Assembly (NCBI GenBank): GCA_024704765.1
Contig: JAKMXF010000297.1
Span: 299,848 to 363,847 of the forward strand
Source: Oopsacas minuta
Lineage: Eukaryota > Porifera > Hexactinellida > Lyssacinosida > Leucopsacidae
Direction of reading: 5' to 3'
DNA length: 64,000 nucleotides
This document shows, piece by piece, positions 21,070 through 32,157 of this stretch (position 1 is its first letter; every line of letters begins with the position of its first letter). Below the pieces are notes generated by a model that was not told the DNA's origin, searched no databases, and saw only the letters and a list, made by a program, of their open reading frames with translations. The translations under genes were made by a program, and so were the position numbers.

Positions 21070-24000
21070 ATGAATATCTGGCCTGAGTGGACTGACGCAG
21101 AAGACGCCAAAGGAAAAGGCGGGAGAGGTGCTCCCTCTGTTTTCGAGGACTCGGAATCATTTGAACTTCCCGCTGACATGGCACGTGTCTGTGAGCAATG
21201 GAAGAGACCCTCAGGCCTGATGGTAGCAGGAGAAGGGAGTGAGGAGCCTCCTACACCAGTTATTGTAGAGGCTGAGACTATCCCTATTATTGACCTAGTT
21301 ACCCCCAATCTACACTTATTCCCCCTCAGTGAACTAATACGTTGGATCGTATGTCAGCTGCATGCTCTCTGGCAGCAGCGAGATGTGTTCCTTATTAGTC
21401 CCACTAATCCTGGGGCGGATCCGGTACAATGGAGACCATGGGAACATATATTTCCTCAAAACAAAGGTACTCCAGTTTTGTCACCAAATGGTAAATACAC
21501 TGTCCGTCTTTTCTGGCTAAACAGCTGGCGCCGTATCACCATAGACGACTTGATGCCAGTTGACTTAGATGGACGTCTTCTTCTCCCCTCTTCCACTAAT
21601 CGATGTGAGTTATGGCCAGCTCTGCTCTCCAAGGCTATCATAAAGGTTGCCTCTCTCGACTACAATTCTCCTTCTAGTCGTGGTGACTTCGGTGAAGCTA
21701 GCATAGTGTATCTGCTGACAGGTTGGTGTCCTCAGAAAATAAATACATCAGATCTCAAGAATAGAGATCAAATATGGCCACTCCTCCTTAGAGCACTTCG
21801 TCTCTGGAAACCTCCCTCTGAGAAGAGAACCAAGAGTCCTGTCCTCTCCCCAGACAAACAGGAACCTTCCGGTGTAGAGTCCAACTCCTCTCGAGCCTCT
21901 ATGAAGGGGAAGCCCCCAGCTAAGGGGTCTGCTACTAAGGGGGACAGCAAAAAGACCGCATCTCGTATGGGAGGACCTGGGAAAAAGACAACAGCTGATG
22001 TGACAGATAAATTAGAGCAATTAGAGAAATTCTCAAAACTTAACCCCGATGGAGAACCTGAGCATCCCACCACCTGTCTCCTATTCGCTACTTTCAAGTC
22101 TAGTAGTGAGTGTGTGGGATCTTTTGAAGTGAAAAGAAACGCAGAAACCTCTGCATTCCTGAAAGGCAACCAGATCCCTCCTAACCAAGCACATCCACTC
22201 CAGCTGATGGAGGTACGAGACCGACCACTTAAGCCTCCCGATACTCCTCCCCCTTATCCTCCCAAGATGTTTCCCAGGTATCCAGGACACAGACACAGGA
22301 GGGAGAACCCATTTGATGACCGCTTGCCACCCCCTTCACCCCCCAAAGAGCCCCGATTCATCCGGTTAGAATCTGTACTAACCGGTACTTGGCAGCAGGC
22401 AGAGAAGGAGGTAGTCAATCAACCTCTGCTAATCAGTCTGCTGGAAAAGGTGCGAGAAAGCGAGCGTAGCAAGGATAGAGCCGGAAAGAGATTGAGTATT
22501 GACATCAGCTCCATGACTGAGACAGATGAGATCCAGTCTGAAAGGATGAATATGTGGATTGAGTTTGAGGAGTTTCTGCGCTTATTCACAGTTATATACA
22601 TATTCTACAGACCTGATGTATTTCCCTATGATGAGAAGTTTGAGAAGTTGTCCCCTCAGGTCATGAAGGGTGGGATGAGAGCTCCAAGTGGGTCCAACTC
22701 TCGCACCCCTCTCAATCCCCACAAATCAACTGTACTCAATCAATTCTTTATAGATTCTGTCTCAGAATCTAAGCTACTATACGTAGACAGCTCCCGTCCT
22801 ATTCACATACTCATCTCTCTGAGCTCATTCGTCAACTGGAAGACAAAGCCTCAAGGCAGTCTCTTGTTCCAAAAGAGAACTAAAGTAATCCTTCATCCAA
22901 CAACAATTCGCTTTACAGAATCTGTTCAGAGACTAGGTCCCCCTACTGTTGAAAAGCAGGAGGTGCTAGAGACTAAAGAGGCTTGGTTACGAATTATACC
23001 TTACAATTGGAGAGTGCAAGGTGATGGTCGTCCTCTACACATTATCCAGACATCAGCTGTTAACTCCTACCTCCTATCTCTTCCCCCGGGTAGATATGTA
23101 TACAAACTGTTAACACACTCCCCTATAGGCATGGTGCTTACTATAAGGTCTCATAGTAGGTTCCGTATTGTAGAGGAAGAGGAGTTATTGTCTCTACTCA
23201 CAGGAACACCTGCTGCGTTCAAGGCTCTATCCAAGAAAATGTTTGATCACATATTTGAGGTAGCTCTCCCGAAGCTACGTGACGTAGATGAGTTTTCTAG
23301 AGTGTTACTAAATGGGGAGCTGGCTCCTTTACAGGACCATTATTCTGAGATGTGTCAAGCGCTGTTTGACAGCATGACGAGTAGAAAGGAACAGTTATGC
23401 CTGATCAGTTCAAAATACTTGTTGTGTAAGATTTTCCTTTTAAAAACCTTCCATCTCCTGGATCCAAACATACAAATTGATACTTCTAAGTCTTACAAAA
23501 ATATGTCTGATTGTGAGAGAGCTGAAATCAAAAAGTTTACCGAGAAAGAGATACAGAAAATCACAAAACTCCAATTCTACTACAGAGTGCATAGAAGATC
23601 TCGTATGAAACAGCTGTACACCAGCGGTAGTAAAGAGAATGATGAGTTCATTTCTGATATTACGGATGCCTTCTCTCCCCTCAAAGAAAACCTGCTGAAT
23701 GCTTGGGAGAGCAGGTTGTACCAAGTTTGTGAGGAGTTCCCTGAATGCCGTGCTATGTTACGTCTAGACGGTCCACATGAGATGAAGGTATACACACAGA
23801 CATATGAGGGATTGACGGATTTACAGAATGAGAAATGGGCTCTCTTATTCAGAAACATATTCCAGTTGAATCAGCCAAACTTCCTGTCCTTCCTGCTCTT
23901 CAGCAAAGGAAGCTGTAAAGTGAGGCTTAAGTTGATTAACAATGACACCTATCAGGAGCTGCCAGCTGTCTCAGGCAAACTCTTACCTAGACAATATCAA

Positions 24001-25281
24001 CCTGCTGAATTAGGATATACTCTATTAGGAGAAGGAGAGCTCTTAAATGGGGAAGTAGATGCTATAAGCGACTTAAAATGGAAACTGGTGGTCGTGGGTA
24101 GTCAGGACAAACTCCCTACTCTCAAATCCGGTGAATCTATTCAATCTCAGTTCTTCAAGTTAAGAGAGAAGGAGCATTATCTCCCTGATAAGAATTACGT
24201 CATGTTCCGTTACATGCTAACATCTAAGTTAGATAAAGATACTTACATAACTTTACACCTGACTACCTCAAAACCTGAAGCTATGTTCAGGGTGAGTGTC
24301 CAGGAAGAGGGAGAGCCAGCTCAGGAGGTCGAGGGCACAGGCACCTGTCTTATCCCCTCTCTGCTGATCAGAGCACCTGATAAGGGTGTTGAAAAGCGCG
24401 AGTATCTGGTACGTTGTGAAGTACTTAGAAAATCTTGGTCTCATCAAGAGAGCGCCTGGGAACATTATAACGAGATCAAAGCTCTATCTGCTCAACCTGA
24501 ATCAACTCGCAGTGGTACTCCTCATGATAGCAAGAAGAAGGGAGGAGACAAGAAGTCGGGTAGTGTACCTAAAGGAGGGAAGAAACCATTCACAGGGAAA
24601 AGCACTGGTTCTACTGTATTGCTGGATAAATATCCACACTGGGTATTGAGTATAGTATCACCACATGAATTGGATATTAGCAAAGATACTCATAGAGTAG
24701 ATGAAATCAGGAGAATGAAGGAGGGATGGGAGGAATTGGACAAGGGTCGTGCTGAGAGAGCCAAGCTCACTCGGGAGAAGTTTGTCCGTAATATGTTAGG
24801 ACAAGATTCCGAGGAAGGGAGTGTCACTGATCTTGATGCGCTACACAGTGAAACCTCTCTTGCTAACCCGATACAACCAGTAGCTACTATCCTAGAGCTT
24901 CCTCAGACAGATTTCTCTAGTTTTACTGTAGTTACCTCAGAACAGCCTCGTATGTTAGATGCTAACGAGGAGGAGAAACGAGAAGGCCAGCAGAGACTCA
25001 ACAACCAGGTTTACAAATCGTGGAGACAAGAAGTGTTCAAACGAAGGGAGTCAGAAAGAAAACTTAGGAACAATTTCAAAGCTAAACAGTTAGCTACAAT
25101 TGAGAACTTGATTAAGATCAGCGATGAGTTCCACGAGCGGATTCTACAGCCACGCGAGAAGATACGGCAAGCTTCACTTAAGGTTGATAAAGCTCGCGAA
25201 GAGATTGAGTCTCCCAGTCAGGGGAAAGAGAGTAAGAAAGATAAGAAAGAGAAATCTCCAAAAAGTAAACCCAAAAAATAG
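21070..25281 (+). CDS. ADGB: Androglobin (calpain-like domain with permuted globin)
   Basis: Chimeric protein linked in vertebrates to ciliated cells and sperm. 1,403 aa in one exon, shorter than the roughly 1,650 aa of mammals. The N-terminus aligns well with vertebrate androglobin: IWPEWTDAE, WKRPSGLM, ELIRWIVCQLHALW, WEHIFP, GKYTVRLFWLNSWRRITIDD and ELWPALLSKAIIKVA, all part of the calpain-like region. A Lys/Ser-rich disordered insert lies at about 250-330. Around residues 760-850 come helices of the rearranged globin domain, and KITKLQFYYRVHRRSRM (about 832-848) is the IQ motif that splits it. Beta-rich calpain D-III-like segments follow, then a Lys/Gly-rich linker (about 1,150-1,180) and a charged C-terminus. 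Haem ligands cannot be assigned by eye. The lack of introns is unusual, since vertebrate ADGB has dozens. Confidence 0.92.
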   Translation: MNIWPEWTDAEDAKGKGGRGAPSVFEDSESFELPADMARVCEQWKRPSGLMVAGEGSEEPPTPVIVEAETIPIIDLVTPNLHLFPLSELIRWIVCQLHALWQQRDVFLISPTNPGADPVQWRPWEHIFPQNKGTPVLSPNGKYTVRLFWLNSWRRITIDDLMPVDLDGRLLLPSSTNRCELWPALLSKAIIKVASLDYNSPSSRGDFGEASIVYLLTGWCPQKINTSDLKNRDQIWPLLLRALRLWKPPSEKRTKSPVLSPDKQEPSGVESNSSRASMKGKPPAKGSATKGDSKKTASRMGGPGKKTTADVTDKLEQLEKFSKLNPDGEPEHPTTCLLFATFKSSSECVGSFEVKRNAETSAFLKGNQIPPNQAHPLQLMEVRDRPLKPPDTPPPYPPKMFPRYPGHRHRRENPFDDRLPPPSPPKEPRFIRLESVLTGTWQQAEKEVVNQPLLISLLEKVRESERSKDRAGKRLSIDISSMTETDEIQSERMNMWIEFEEFLRLFTVIYIFYRPDVFPYDEKFEKLSPQVMKGGMRAPSGSNSRTPLNPHKSTVLNQFFIDSVSESKLLYVDSSRPIHILISLSSFVNWKTKPQGSLLFQKRTKVILHPTTIRFTESVQRLGPPTVEKQEVLETKEAWLRIIPYNWRVQGDGRPLHIIQTSAVNSYLLSLPPGRYVYKLLTHSPIGMVLTIRSHSRFRIVEEEELLSLLTGTPAAFKALSKKMFDHIFEVALPKLRDVDEFSRVLLNGELAPLQDHYSEMCQALFDSMTSRKEQLCLISSKYLLCKIFLLKTFHLLDPNIQIDTSKSYKNMSDCERAEIKKFTEKEIQKITKLQFYYRVHRRSRMKQLYTSGSKENDEFISDITDAFSPLKENLLNAWESRLYQVCEEFPECRAMLRLDGPHEMKVYTQTYEGLTDLQNEKWALLFRNIFQLNQPNFLSFLLFSKGSCKVRLKLINNDTYQELPAVSGKLLPRQYQPAELGYTLLGEGELLNGEVDAISDLKWKLVVVGSQDKLPTLKSGESIQSQFFKLREKEHYLPDKNYVMFRYMLTSKLDKDTYITLHLTTSKPEAMFRVSVQEEGEPAQEVEGTGTCLIPSLLIRAPDKGVEKREYLVRCEVLRKSWSHQESAWEHYNEIKALSAQPESTRSGTPHDSKKKGGDKKSGSVPKGGKKPFTGKSTGSTVLLDKYPHWVLSIVSPHELDISKDTHRVDEIRRMKEGWEELDKGRAERAKLTREKFVRNMLGQDSEEGSVTDLDALHSETSLANPIQPVATILELPQTDFSSFTVVTSEQPRMLDANEEEKREGQQRLNNQVYKSWRQEVFKRRESERKLRNNFKAKQLATIENLIKISDEFHERILQPREKIRQASLKVDKAREEIESPSQGKESKKDKKEKSPKSKPKK

Positions 25282-25438
25282 TTTTAAGTAATCAAAGTAT
25301 TATTATGATTAGCTGTAATATGCTACTTGAATCTTACTCTGTATTCTTTATTATTTGCATTATCGAAATATTTAAGAAAGTCAATCATGATGGATTATTA
25401 TCAATGTGATGACTACTACCAAGTATGTAATATTGTGA

Positions 25439-25702
25439 AGAACATTAGATAATACTATCACACAATTGAATTTGATTATGAAATATGATATATATAACCG
25501 GAGAGGAACGTTTCCTCCCATATTTTTCGACAAATATCCAAGAAATGCTACACGTAATAAGTGTAATGAGTATTTCCGTGATATTCCGCAGAATCTCCGC
25601 AAGAAACTGCATAGGATATATCTTGATGATTTAATCCTATTTGGCTATAGCTACAATGGAGATAGTCAAGACTATGCTTGTGAGGAGAAAACTGCTAATT
25701 AA
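25439..25702 (+). pseudogene. Carbohydrate sulfotransferase C-terminal fragment
   Basis: The frame, open from 25439 with no upstream ATG that makes sense, encodes FFDKYPRNATRNKC, EYFRDIPQNLRKKLHRIY and LDDLILFGYSYNGD. This resembles the C-terminus of Golgi HNK-1-type sulfotransferases (family 2, CHST8-14), which end with an IPxxxxxxLxxIYxxDFELFGY pattern. The PAPS-binding parts are absent: the DNA upstream is the androglobin gene on the same strand. So it is either an orphan fragment or a last exon whose other exons lie more than 4 kb upstream. I favour a fragment. Confidence 0.5.
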
Positions 25703-27134
25703 TGGTTGAATGATGCAAAATGTCTACTTATTTTGCATGTATTTATTCACGTAGCATTTTTGTATATTACTGGTGTAGACTATCCAATTATACATGGTAT
25801 AGTGGCTGAGTTCTAGTGGTTGACTTAGTAAGTGTGTATTATAGTCACTGGCGTAGCCAGGTATATTGCGTAGGGGGAAATGGAATTCATTATTGCACTC
25901 AACGCATACTAGCATAATAGTAACCTCCTATCTACTATGGGTACAATTATAGAAATGAGGTCATCACTTTCTGAATGCGGTTGTAAAACGACCATGAGCA
26001 AAAATGCTTAAAAATTGTGTGATATTTAGGGGGATATTCTTCACACGGATCTCCTGACTCAAATTCAGTGCAATTATTTATATGTTAAAATAACAAATTA
26101 TAGGAAATTAACGTGATTTTCTTTAATTTTTCACACCTTTTTCGTGATTAATCATATTTTCACAACTTCTATTTAAAATTCTAAATTGTGTTGGAGTTTG
26201 GGTTTCAAAAACATATATAGAAGTATATGGCAACCGTTTTTCCAGTGTATTGTTCTTATATCCGACAAAGAATCAATGGAGTAGAATACAAAAGATTCGG
26301 TTAATCGAGCTAGTGTTCTTATATCCGGCATCTACTGTACTCCGAACGATATGAATAATTTGGTTTTATGACTGCTGGACATTTTTTTTACTATTTCGAA
26401 AATACAAATGATTTTGGGAAACTTGTTATCCTAATTTGTTGTATAATCAAATGAAGCTTAAACTTCATTAGATACACTGTTCTATGGATAGTGGTGATAA
26501 ATTATTTCTGTGCCGATTATACTTTAGTATAGTGGCCCAGTATTGAAATGCTTGCCTATATTATTATTCACAAGTTTTGGAGCCTTTTTCTGCCCCCCCG
26601 GCGCTTATTCAGGGAAATATGTTATACTACCTACTACAATTAGAAGATTGAATAATAACTGATTCGAGAAAATATCCCATTTAGAAACCAAGAGCAAGCT
26701 CCATTTATCGCTTTGTATAATGTGTTCTTTACTCTTATTATCCTAGGTAATTTACATTCCAGAGAGATCATTCGCATTCATAGCCGTAGCGCCCTATATG
26801 GTCCGAACGGACCTCCTATGGCTAATGGGTGACCAAATATTGCATGACAGACCCTGCATGTTTGATTGTTTCCTGAAACTTAGTGCCAATGCATGAAACG
26901 GTCACAACCTATTCTATCAAAACGCAATTCATCGTATGTTCCAAATGTTAAGTGTCAATATGTTCCGTGAATTTTATTAATTTGAATCTCTAAACACTCA
27001 ATAATATATAATAGCATGTTATGTATTTGGTGGAACATTTAAATGTAATAAATTATTAAGACATTCAATGAATCGGAACAAATATTCGTAGTTTCCAGCA
27101 GTGTTGGGAACAGCAGAAGCAAATTGAAATTGAA
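25703..27134. other. Intergenic DNA with transposon ends
   Basis: Around 25850 a CACTGGCGTAGCCAGG end appears without a visible partner. The rest is AT-rich with no gene recognised, apart from the element at 26210-26339. Confidence 0.45.
26210..26339. mobile_element. Truncated copy of the GCCGGATATAAGAAC element
   Basis: Contains 'atatggcaaccgtttttcca', 'ttgttcttatatccga' and the right end ATATCCGGCATCTACTGTA. The same order occurs in the full copy at 30596-30967. The left inverted repeat is missing. Confidence 0.65.
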
Positions 27135-28308
27135 TCAGGTAGTTAATATATTTGTGTTGTTGTTGAGTGGTGAAAACTGAAACCAACAAATCTCTATTGC
27201 CTCGCTTAAGTAAGATTCTGTGACATTAAAATTCAATCGTTTAGAACCAAGTCTGCCGCTCAGCTGTAGTAAGGACAAAGCTAATATGAATAGAAGGAGC
27301 ACTACTTTGTTACGAAGTAGACTGTATTTCTTTTTAGTAGACACATGATGGGAGATTTCAATTGAATTGTCTAAAGTAGATTCAGATGATTCAGCTATCA
27401 AATTCGTACTTTCTGTTCTATATTATTCCATTTTATACAGCAAATTGGGATAATCAACCACAAGACAACTCTAGCTATATACCCAGTCATAATTCCCAAC
27501 CAATAACCCAGCGTAGACATCTTCCAACCAACACTCAATATTATGGATACTGGAAATGCTACAATACAAAACCCAAGGGAAGTAATATATCCCAGATCCT
27601 GTTTTCCTATGCCACGTAACATACCTTGGAATTCTACAACCACACTATCAAACGAATGGTATATTGCAATAATGAAAGCTATATCAGATAGTCCAATCAC
27701 AACTCTCTCATCTAACGTGAATAACCTCCGCCATATAGATATCCCTGCTATCAATACTATTGACTGAATAGATATTGTCACTAGCATGTATTGATCAGTT
27801 AGAGATACAACCTGACGAGATTGCTTGATCAGTATCAATCTATTCATTATATTTATCCAGAAATGGAAATGGGAAGAGCTAAGGATAAATGAATAAGAAA
27901 ACTTCTCTGCCATACTACACCAAGATATTTATACCTCATTGCTCCAAATGCCTGTGAGGCTAACATACCTAGAGCTGAGGATATTGCGAAATGTAAATAA
28001 TATCCAGTTATGTCAACGAAAACTTGACACAGAGAAACAGCCGCCAATGCTGTACTTCCATCTCCAATGTGTCCAGCAAATATTAGCAGAATAATTGATA
28101 GAGTTTGTGTAGATAGTGCTGCAATGTATACAAGAGATATCAACTTGAATATAGTAAATAGTTCTGCGTAAAGGATGTTTTCATAATATATTAGAAATGT
28201 ACTTGTATAACCAGTACCGGATTTAGGAGTGTTCGGAGTGTGCGGCCGAACAGAGCCCCTAAATTTAGGGGGTCCCCCACAACTCAACGCCATTAAGTTT
28301 ATACACAC
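27135..28308 (-). pseudogene. Broken MATE-family (multidrug and toxin extrusion) transporter
   Basis: MATE transporters exchange organic cations for protons across membranes. Three frames on the minus strand carry pieces of one. The first (within 28308-27853) has GHIGDGSTALAAVSLCQVF and SALGMLASQAFGAMRYKYLG, the TM1-TM2 signature. The second (27913-27398) starts at the TM3-TM4 loop and jumps without an intron to the TM9-TM11 region (LFTLDERVVIGL, GMLRGIGKQDLGYI). The third (27401-27135) holds a last hydrophobic helix. So about 200 codons are deleted and the frame shifts at least twice. The N-terminal side runs into a CAGTACCGGATTTAGG transposon end at about 28218. Not functional as it stands. 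Confidence 0.75.
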
Positions 28309-30149
28309 TGCACTTCTACATTGATCACTACAAATCTTATACTAGAAACATTTGACTTCTCTGACCTTATTAATGATTTTGCGTCCAGAAAAGCACGCAG
28401 AGTGATCTTATAGAGTAATTATAGTTATTGTATATTTATGATATATATATGTACAACTGATTAATTAGAGGTCATGAAAAGTGTCTGTCTGTATCATGAG
28501 CGTAGGCAATGGTATGGTTAGTGAAGCTATGGCCCTACCAATAATTCTACTCTCTCCATAGAAACTAATAGAAAAGTGTGTGCATGGCTCCAAAGGCCCT
28601 ACCAATCCAGAGCACGTGTCTACGCCCTGTGTATGTATGTTTGTTCGTTGTCAAGAAATTGAAGGAAAGGATTTATGGTATGCTATTTTAAATGTAAATT
28701 TCGCATTTCTGAGAGGTCGCATAACTATGCATTTATCGTGTTTAGCAACAGAATAAGCAGAATTCAATAAAACTAAATATAAGGAATATGCTTAACTTAA
28801 GTACAATAGTTATGGGTGGATATTCTCAATTTTTAGTCGAGAATATGAATATATTTTATGAACTAATATACCAGCAGTAAACCGGTTACCCACTGTATTA
28901 AAACAAAGTTTAAACATTCCCTAAATCGGTTAACCACCCCACCCCTGCTTTGTTTTTATGAATCAGGGCTGGATTCAGTTAGCTGGTTATCCGGTTAACT
29001 ACTGCTATATCCACTTAACTGCTGAGAGAAAATATATTCGGTTAACTGAATAGTGTAATTTTCATCAATATTTCACTTTCCTAAGGTTATGCAGGTACAA
29101 ATTATATATATACGAATTCTGCTAGTTATGTATTTGTGAGGAGTTACATTTTCGGTCTGTATTCATAAATTTCAATAGTTTTCTAAGTTGCAATCGCATT
29201 AAGAATACATATGTGATGAAATTATTGATACTCCCAGATTTAGTCACCAAATTTATTGATTAGATTAACGAATAATTGCAGCGGTTAACCGGTGTTAGAG
29301 GTAATCCTGTTCCCCCAAACATTACTCACTAAGATAATGTTTCTCCGAGTATTTCCCCTTACACACTTAACAAACGTACGCGGGTCAAGGAAACTTCCAG
29401 CCCACCTCGCAGGGCTAGATCCAACGATAATCCAATGAAATCCACACAGGCTATCCAAATAGTGAGTTAGAAATGCTCATATTCTCGACTAAATGGTATC
29501 TAGTTAGATCAGGGGCGGGCAAACTACAGCCCCAATGTGATTTTGACCCGGCTCGCCTTGCTTAAGTTATTTGATCACTGTCTTACTCTTTCTTACGCAT
29601 TCGGAAATTTCATCAAACAATATTATACTCTCATTAAACAATATTAGCTAATTATTATGTATAATTATTGTTTATTTTATAATTAGCTAGCAGGGTTTCT
29701 CTAATAAATTAGAACATGGAACGTAGTTGTAGGTCAATACTGTCCGCATGAAAATTTGGAAATAGAATGCGGCCCACGCAGAAAAAAGCTAGCCAACCCC
29801 TGAGTTAGATAATCCAATCAATTCGATCAATGATAGATATCTAGTCAATTTTACACATCTAGAATGCAGAGTTTATCATATCAACTCCTGAATGTGGGGG
29901 AAAGTATGGACATTTTGACCCATGTATTCTAAGAATTTGACGGGTTCCCCAAGCCCAAACGAATATTTATATTCAAAATGAAAAAGTGAACCTCCGAAAA
30001 TCTTACAATTAATCCAAGTAACTACTCCGATCCAAAGTCTATTTTTTCGATATTATGCGAATTTCAATTGATTATTGTCGAGCTGTCACAACAAGTAATA
30101 ATCCATTATTTAGATTTCAGTTACTACTTTCAGTAGTCTTACTATTTCA
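28309..30149. other. Intergenic repeat-rich DNA
   Basis: Contains the hAT element at 29510-29802 and, at about 28620-28770, a dispersed repeat ('gtttgttcgttgtcaag' ... 'aaggatttatggtatgc' ... 'actatgcatttatcgtgttta') that also occurs at 57750-57860. No gene recognised. Confidence 0.45.
29510..29802. mobile_element. hAT nonautonomous element with perfect 8-bp target duplication
   Basis: Ends CAGGGGCGGGCAAACTA and, in reverse complement on the right, CAGGGGTTGGCTAGCT. Both sides are flanked by AGTTAGAT (29502-29509 and 29803-29810), an exact 8-bp target duplication as expected for hAT transposition. 293 bp, no transposase. Confidence 0.9.
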
Positions 30150-32004
30150 ATGCGCAGTTTTACACACACAGACTGTAGAATTCTTACTAAAGTTACCGTA
30201 AGAACATATTATTTCGTGCGAGGCAAGTATGTCCATGAACCGAAACCGATAGAGCCACACCCTCTCGGTCCACCTAAAAATTGGAGAACATGCTTTGTAG
30301 TAGACGCGATCCCCCGTAAAACAGCTCCAATATCACCTGCTCTCACGTTCACATGGCTAACTAAGACACGGGAATTATTGGATGAAGATGGAAATGTTGG
30401 TTGGAAGATTTCCCAGGAGAAAGAGAAGCGAGATCGGGAGTTGACCATTGAATTAATGGATAGAGTACAACAAGTTATTGATTCTCATGCACATCTTGTA
30501 AAGTTACACTCTCAGAGATCAGATGCACATTTCATGGGTCTACTCACTAACCTTCTTGTTTACATGGCGAGTTGTAAGGTAGGTATTAATAGTAGTACAG
30601 TGAATGCAGGTTATAAGAACATCGTCGGGAACTGGACATAATGTTCTTATATCAACATCTTAAAACCGTATATAGAGGATGTCGGTTATGAGAACACTTC
30701 TTTTAAACAATTTGGGTTCAGGAGCCATATTATTGCAAACGGTTTACCCCGATTCTACAACAAACCGGTAATAAGAACCAATTTCACTACTATTCTAAGA
30801 GTGTTCTTATAACCGACATAAATTATATTGGGATATATGGCAACCGTTTTCCAGTAGAATGTTCTTATATCCGGTAAAAATTCAATGGAGTATAATATAA
30901 CTGATTGACCGTTAATCAAGTTAAGGTTCTTATAACCGGCATGTTCTTATATCCGGCATCTACTGTATCACACCAAGAGGCTAGAACCTCTCTAGTTTGT
31001 ATTTTCTACTTCAGGCTCTCTTTAGTTTTTATTTTGCTAATGATGGGCAGAACTTTTCTATTTACGTATAACTAAGAAATGCACTTATCTTTTATATAAT
31101 TAATCTTTAGGAGTATTCTCATCTTCATGATTGCAGCGCAGCACGAGACCTAGAATACGAGTTGTATTGGAAGAGAAATGGAGTTAAATTTGTAAGCAAA
31201 TCTAGCATTGACTACGTACTAAGAACTAAACATCCCTTACCACTCATACAAGATCCCTCCCCTGAGACAGACGAATCAATCCTGCAGGAGAATTACAGAC
31301 CAACAGATATGGTATTTTTTGATAAAGGATTCAGCGTGCTAGGTAACTATGGTGGATTCAGGTATTTATAGTATTATTTACTAATGATTAGTTTTTGTTA
31401 TTTTCTATTGATTTATAGGGTGGATATAGACCAGACACGACCTCATGTACACACTATGTTCTGCTATAGAACAACAGCCTCTACAGAGTCCGCACTTAAA
31501 ATGTATGGGCTGACAATCCTGTTCTCCCAGGCACTCGCACAAGCACGACAATCTGGCTTGAGGGGAGATGCTCCTCTCCTTCCCAGGCCTGTTGTCAGTC
31601 AGGGCGTGTTTCTTAATTTCAGTCACGCAATATTTCTACGCTTTCAACTCAACACCCTTGACTATAGCTCTGATTCCGCTTATTATAACTGGCTTCAGTC
31701 CAGTCCTCTTATCCCTAGGTTTAACAGAGAGTCCTCTACATCAACAAAAGAAATTAACTTTGAATATATCCAGCATCTTATCAGCTCTCTATCCTCTCCT
31801 ACCGACAACACTGTACTGGACGTACATGAACTTAACCAGAGCATTTCTCTACCAAAGCCTGAACTCTTCATTCCCAGATATCCCCGCCTTAAGAAATACA
31901 AAAACAATGTATATACCTATAGGAAAAATCATGGATTGAGACTACAGGGAAAACTAACTGGGAGGTTAGATTTAAAATGTTTACCTGAAGATCGACCTAA
32001 ATAA
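30150..32004 (+). CDS. MRPS30: Mitochondrial ribosomal protein mL65 (MRPS30), three exons
   Basis: Component of the mitochondrial large ribosomal subunit. Exons 30150-30573, 31142-31361 and 31419-32004 join in phase (AGT T|gtaagg ... gcgcag|CA CGA; TTC AG|gtattt ... tttatag|G GTG), giving 409 aa against about 439 in human. The Arg/Thr-rich start (MRSFTHTDCRILTKVTVRTY) fits a mitochondrial targeting sequence. The identification rests mainly on the last exon: VHTMFCYR, LTILFSQALAQARQSG and RPVVSQGVFLNFSHAIFLRF followed by QLNTLDY match the conserved C-terminal half of MRPS30 (TRPFVSQAV ... FQLNTL). Exon 2 (LEYELYWKRNGVKF) matches the CPVHFYWVRGEEI region. The first exon is less conserved and an additional 5' exon is not excluded. 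The first intron contains a 372-bp TIR element. Confidence 0.82.
30596..30967. mobile_element. Full-length GCCGGATATAAGAAC element in MRPS30 intron 1
   Basis: The left end TACAGTGAATGCAGGTTATA and the right end, in reverse complement TACAGTAGATGCCGGATATA, are inverted repeats starting at TA. Several internal 'gttcttat(a)accgg' motifs are repeated. It resembles pogo-type MITEs with TA insertion sites. 372 bp, no coding capacity. Confidence 0.75.
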
Positions 32005-32157
32005 GTTATTTACTTTATAATGTGTCTAGCTCAATAATACTTATAGATTTAATATGTGGTAATTATATAATTACACATTATGTAATTATTGAAAGACCAG
32101 CTTTATTATACATTTTAATTTATACAAAAAGAAAATATGTAATTGCTTGAGAAATAA

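Noticed and set aside
27398-27913. Functional small membrane protein
   Set aside because: Its content is the C-terminal half of a MATE transporter fused across a deletion to a fragment of the TM3-TM4 loop.
31568-31939. Second open frame overlapping the last MRPS30 exon
   Set aside because: The frame used by MRPS30 shows the conserved residues; the overlapping one does not match anything.
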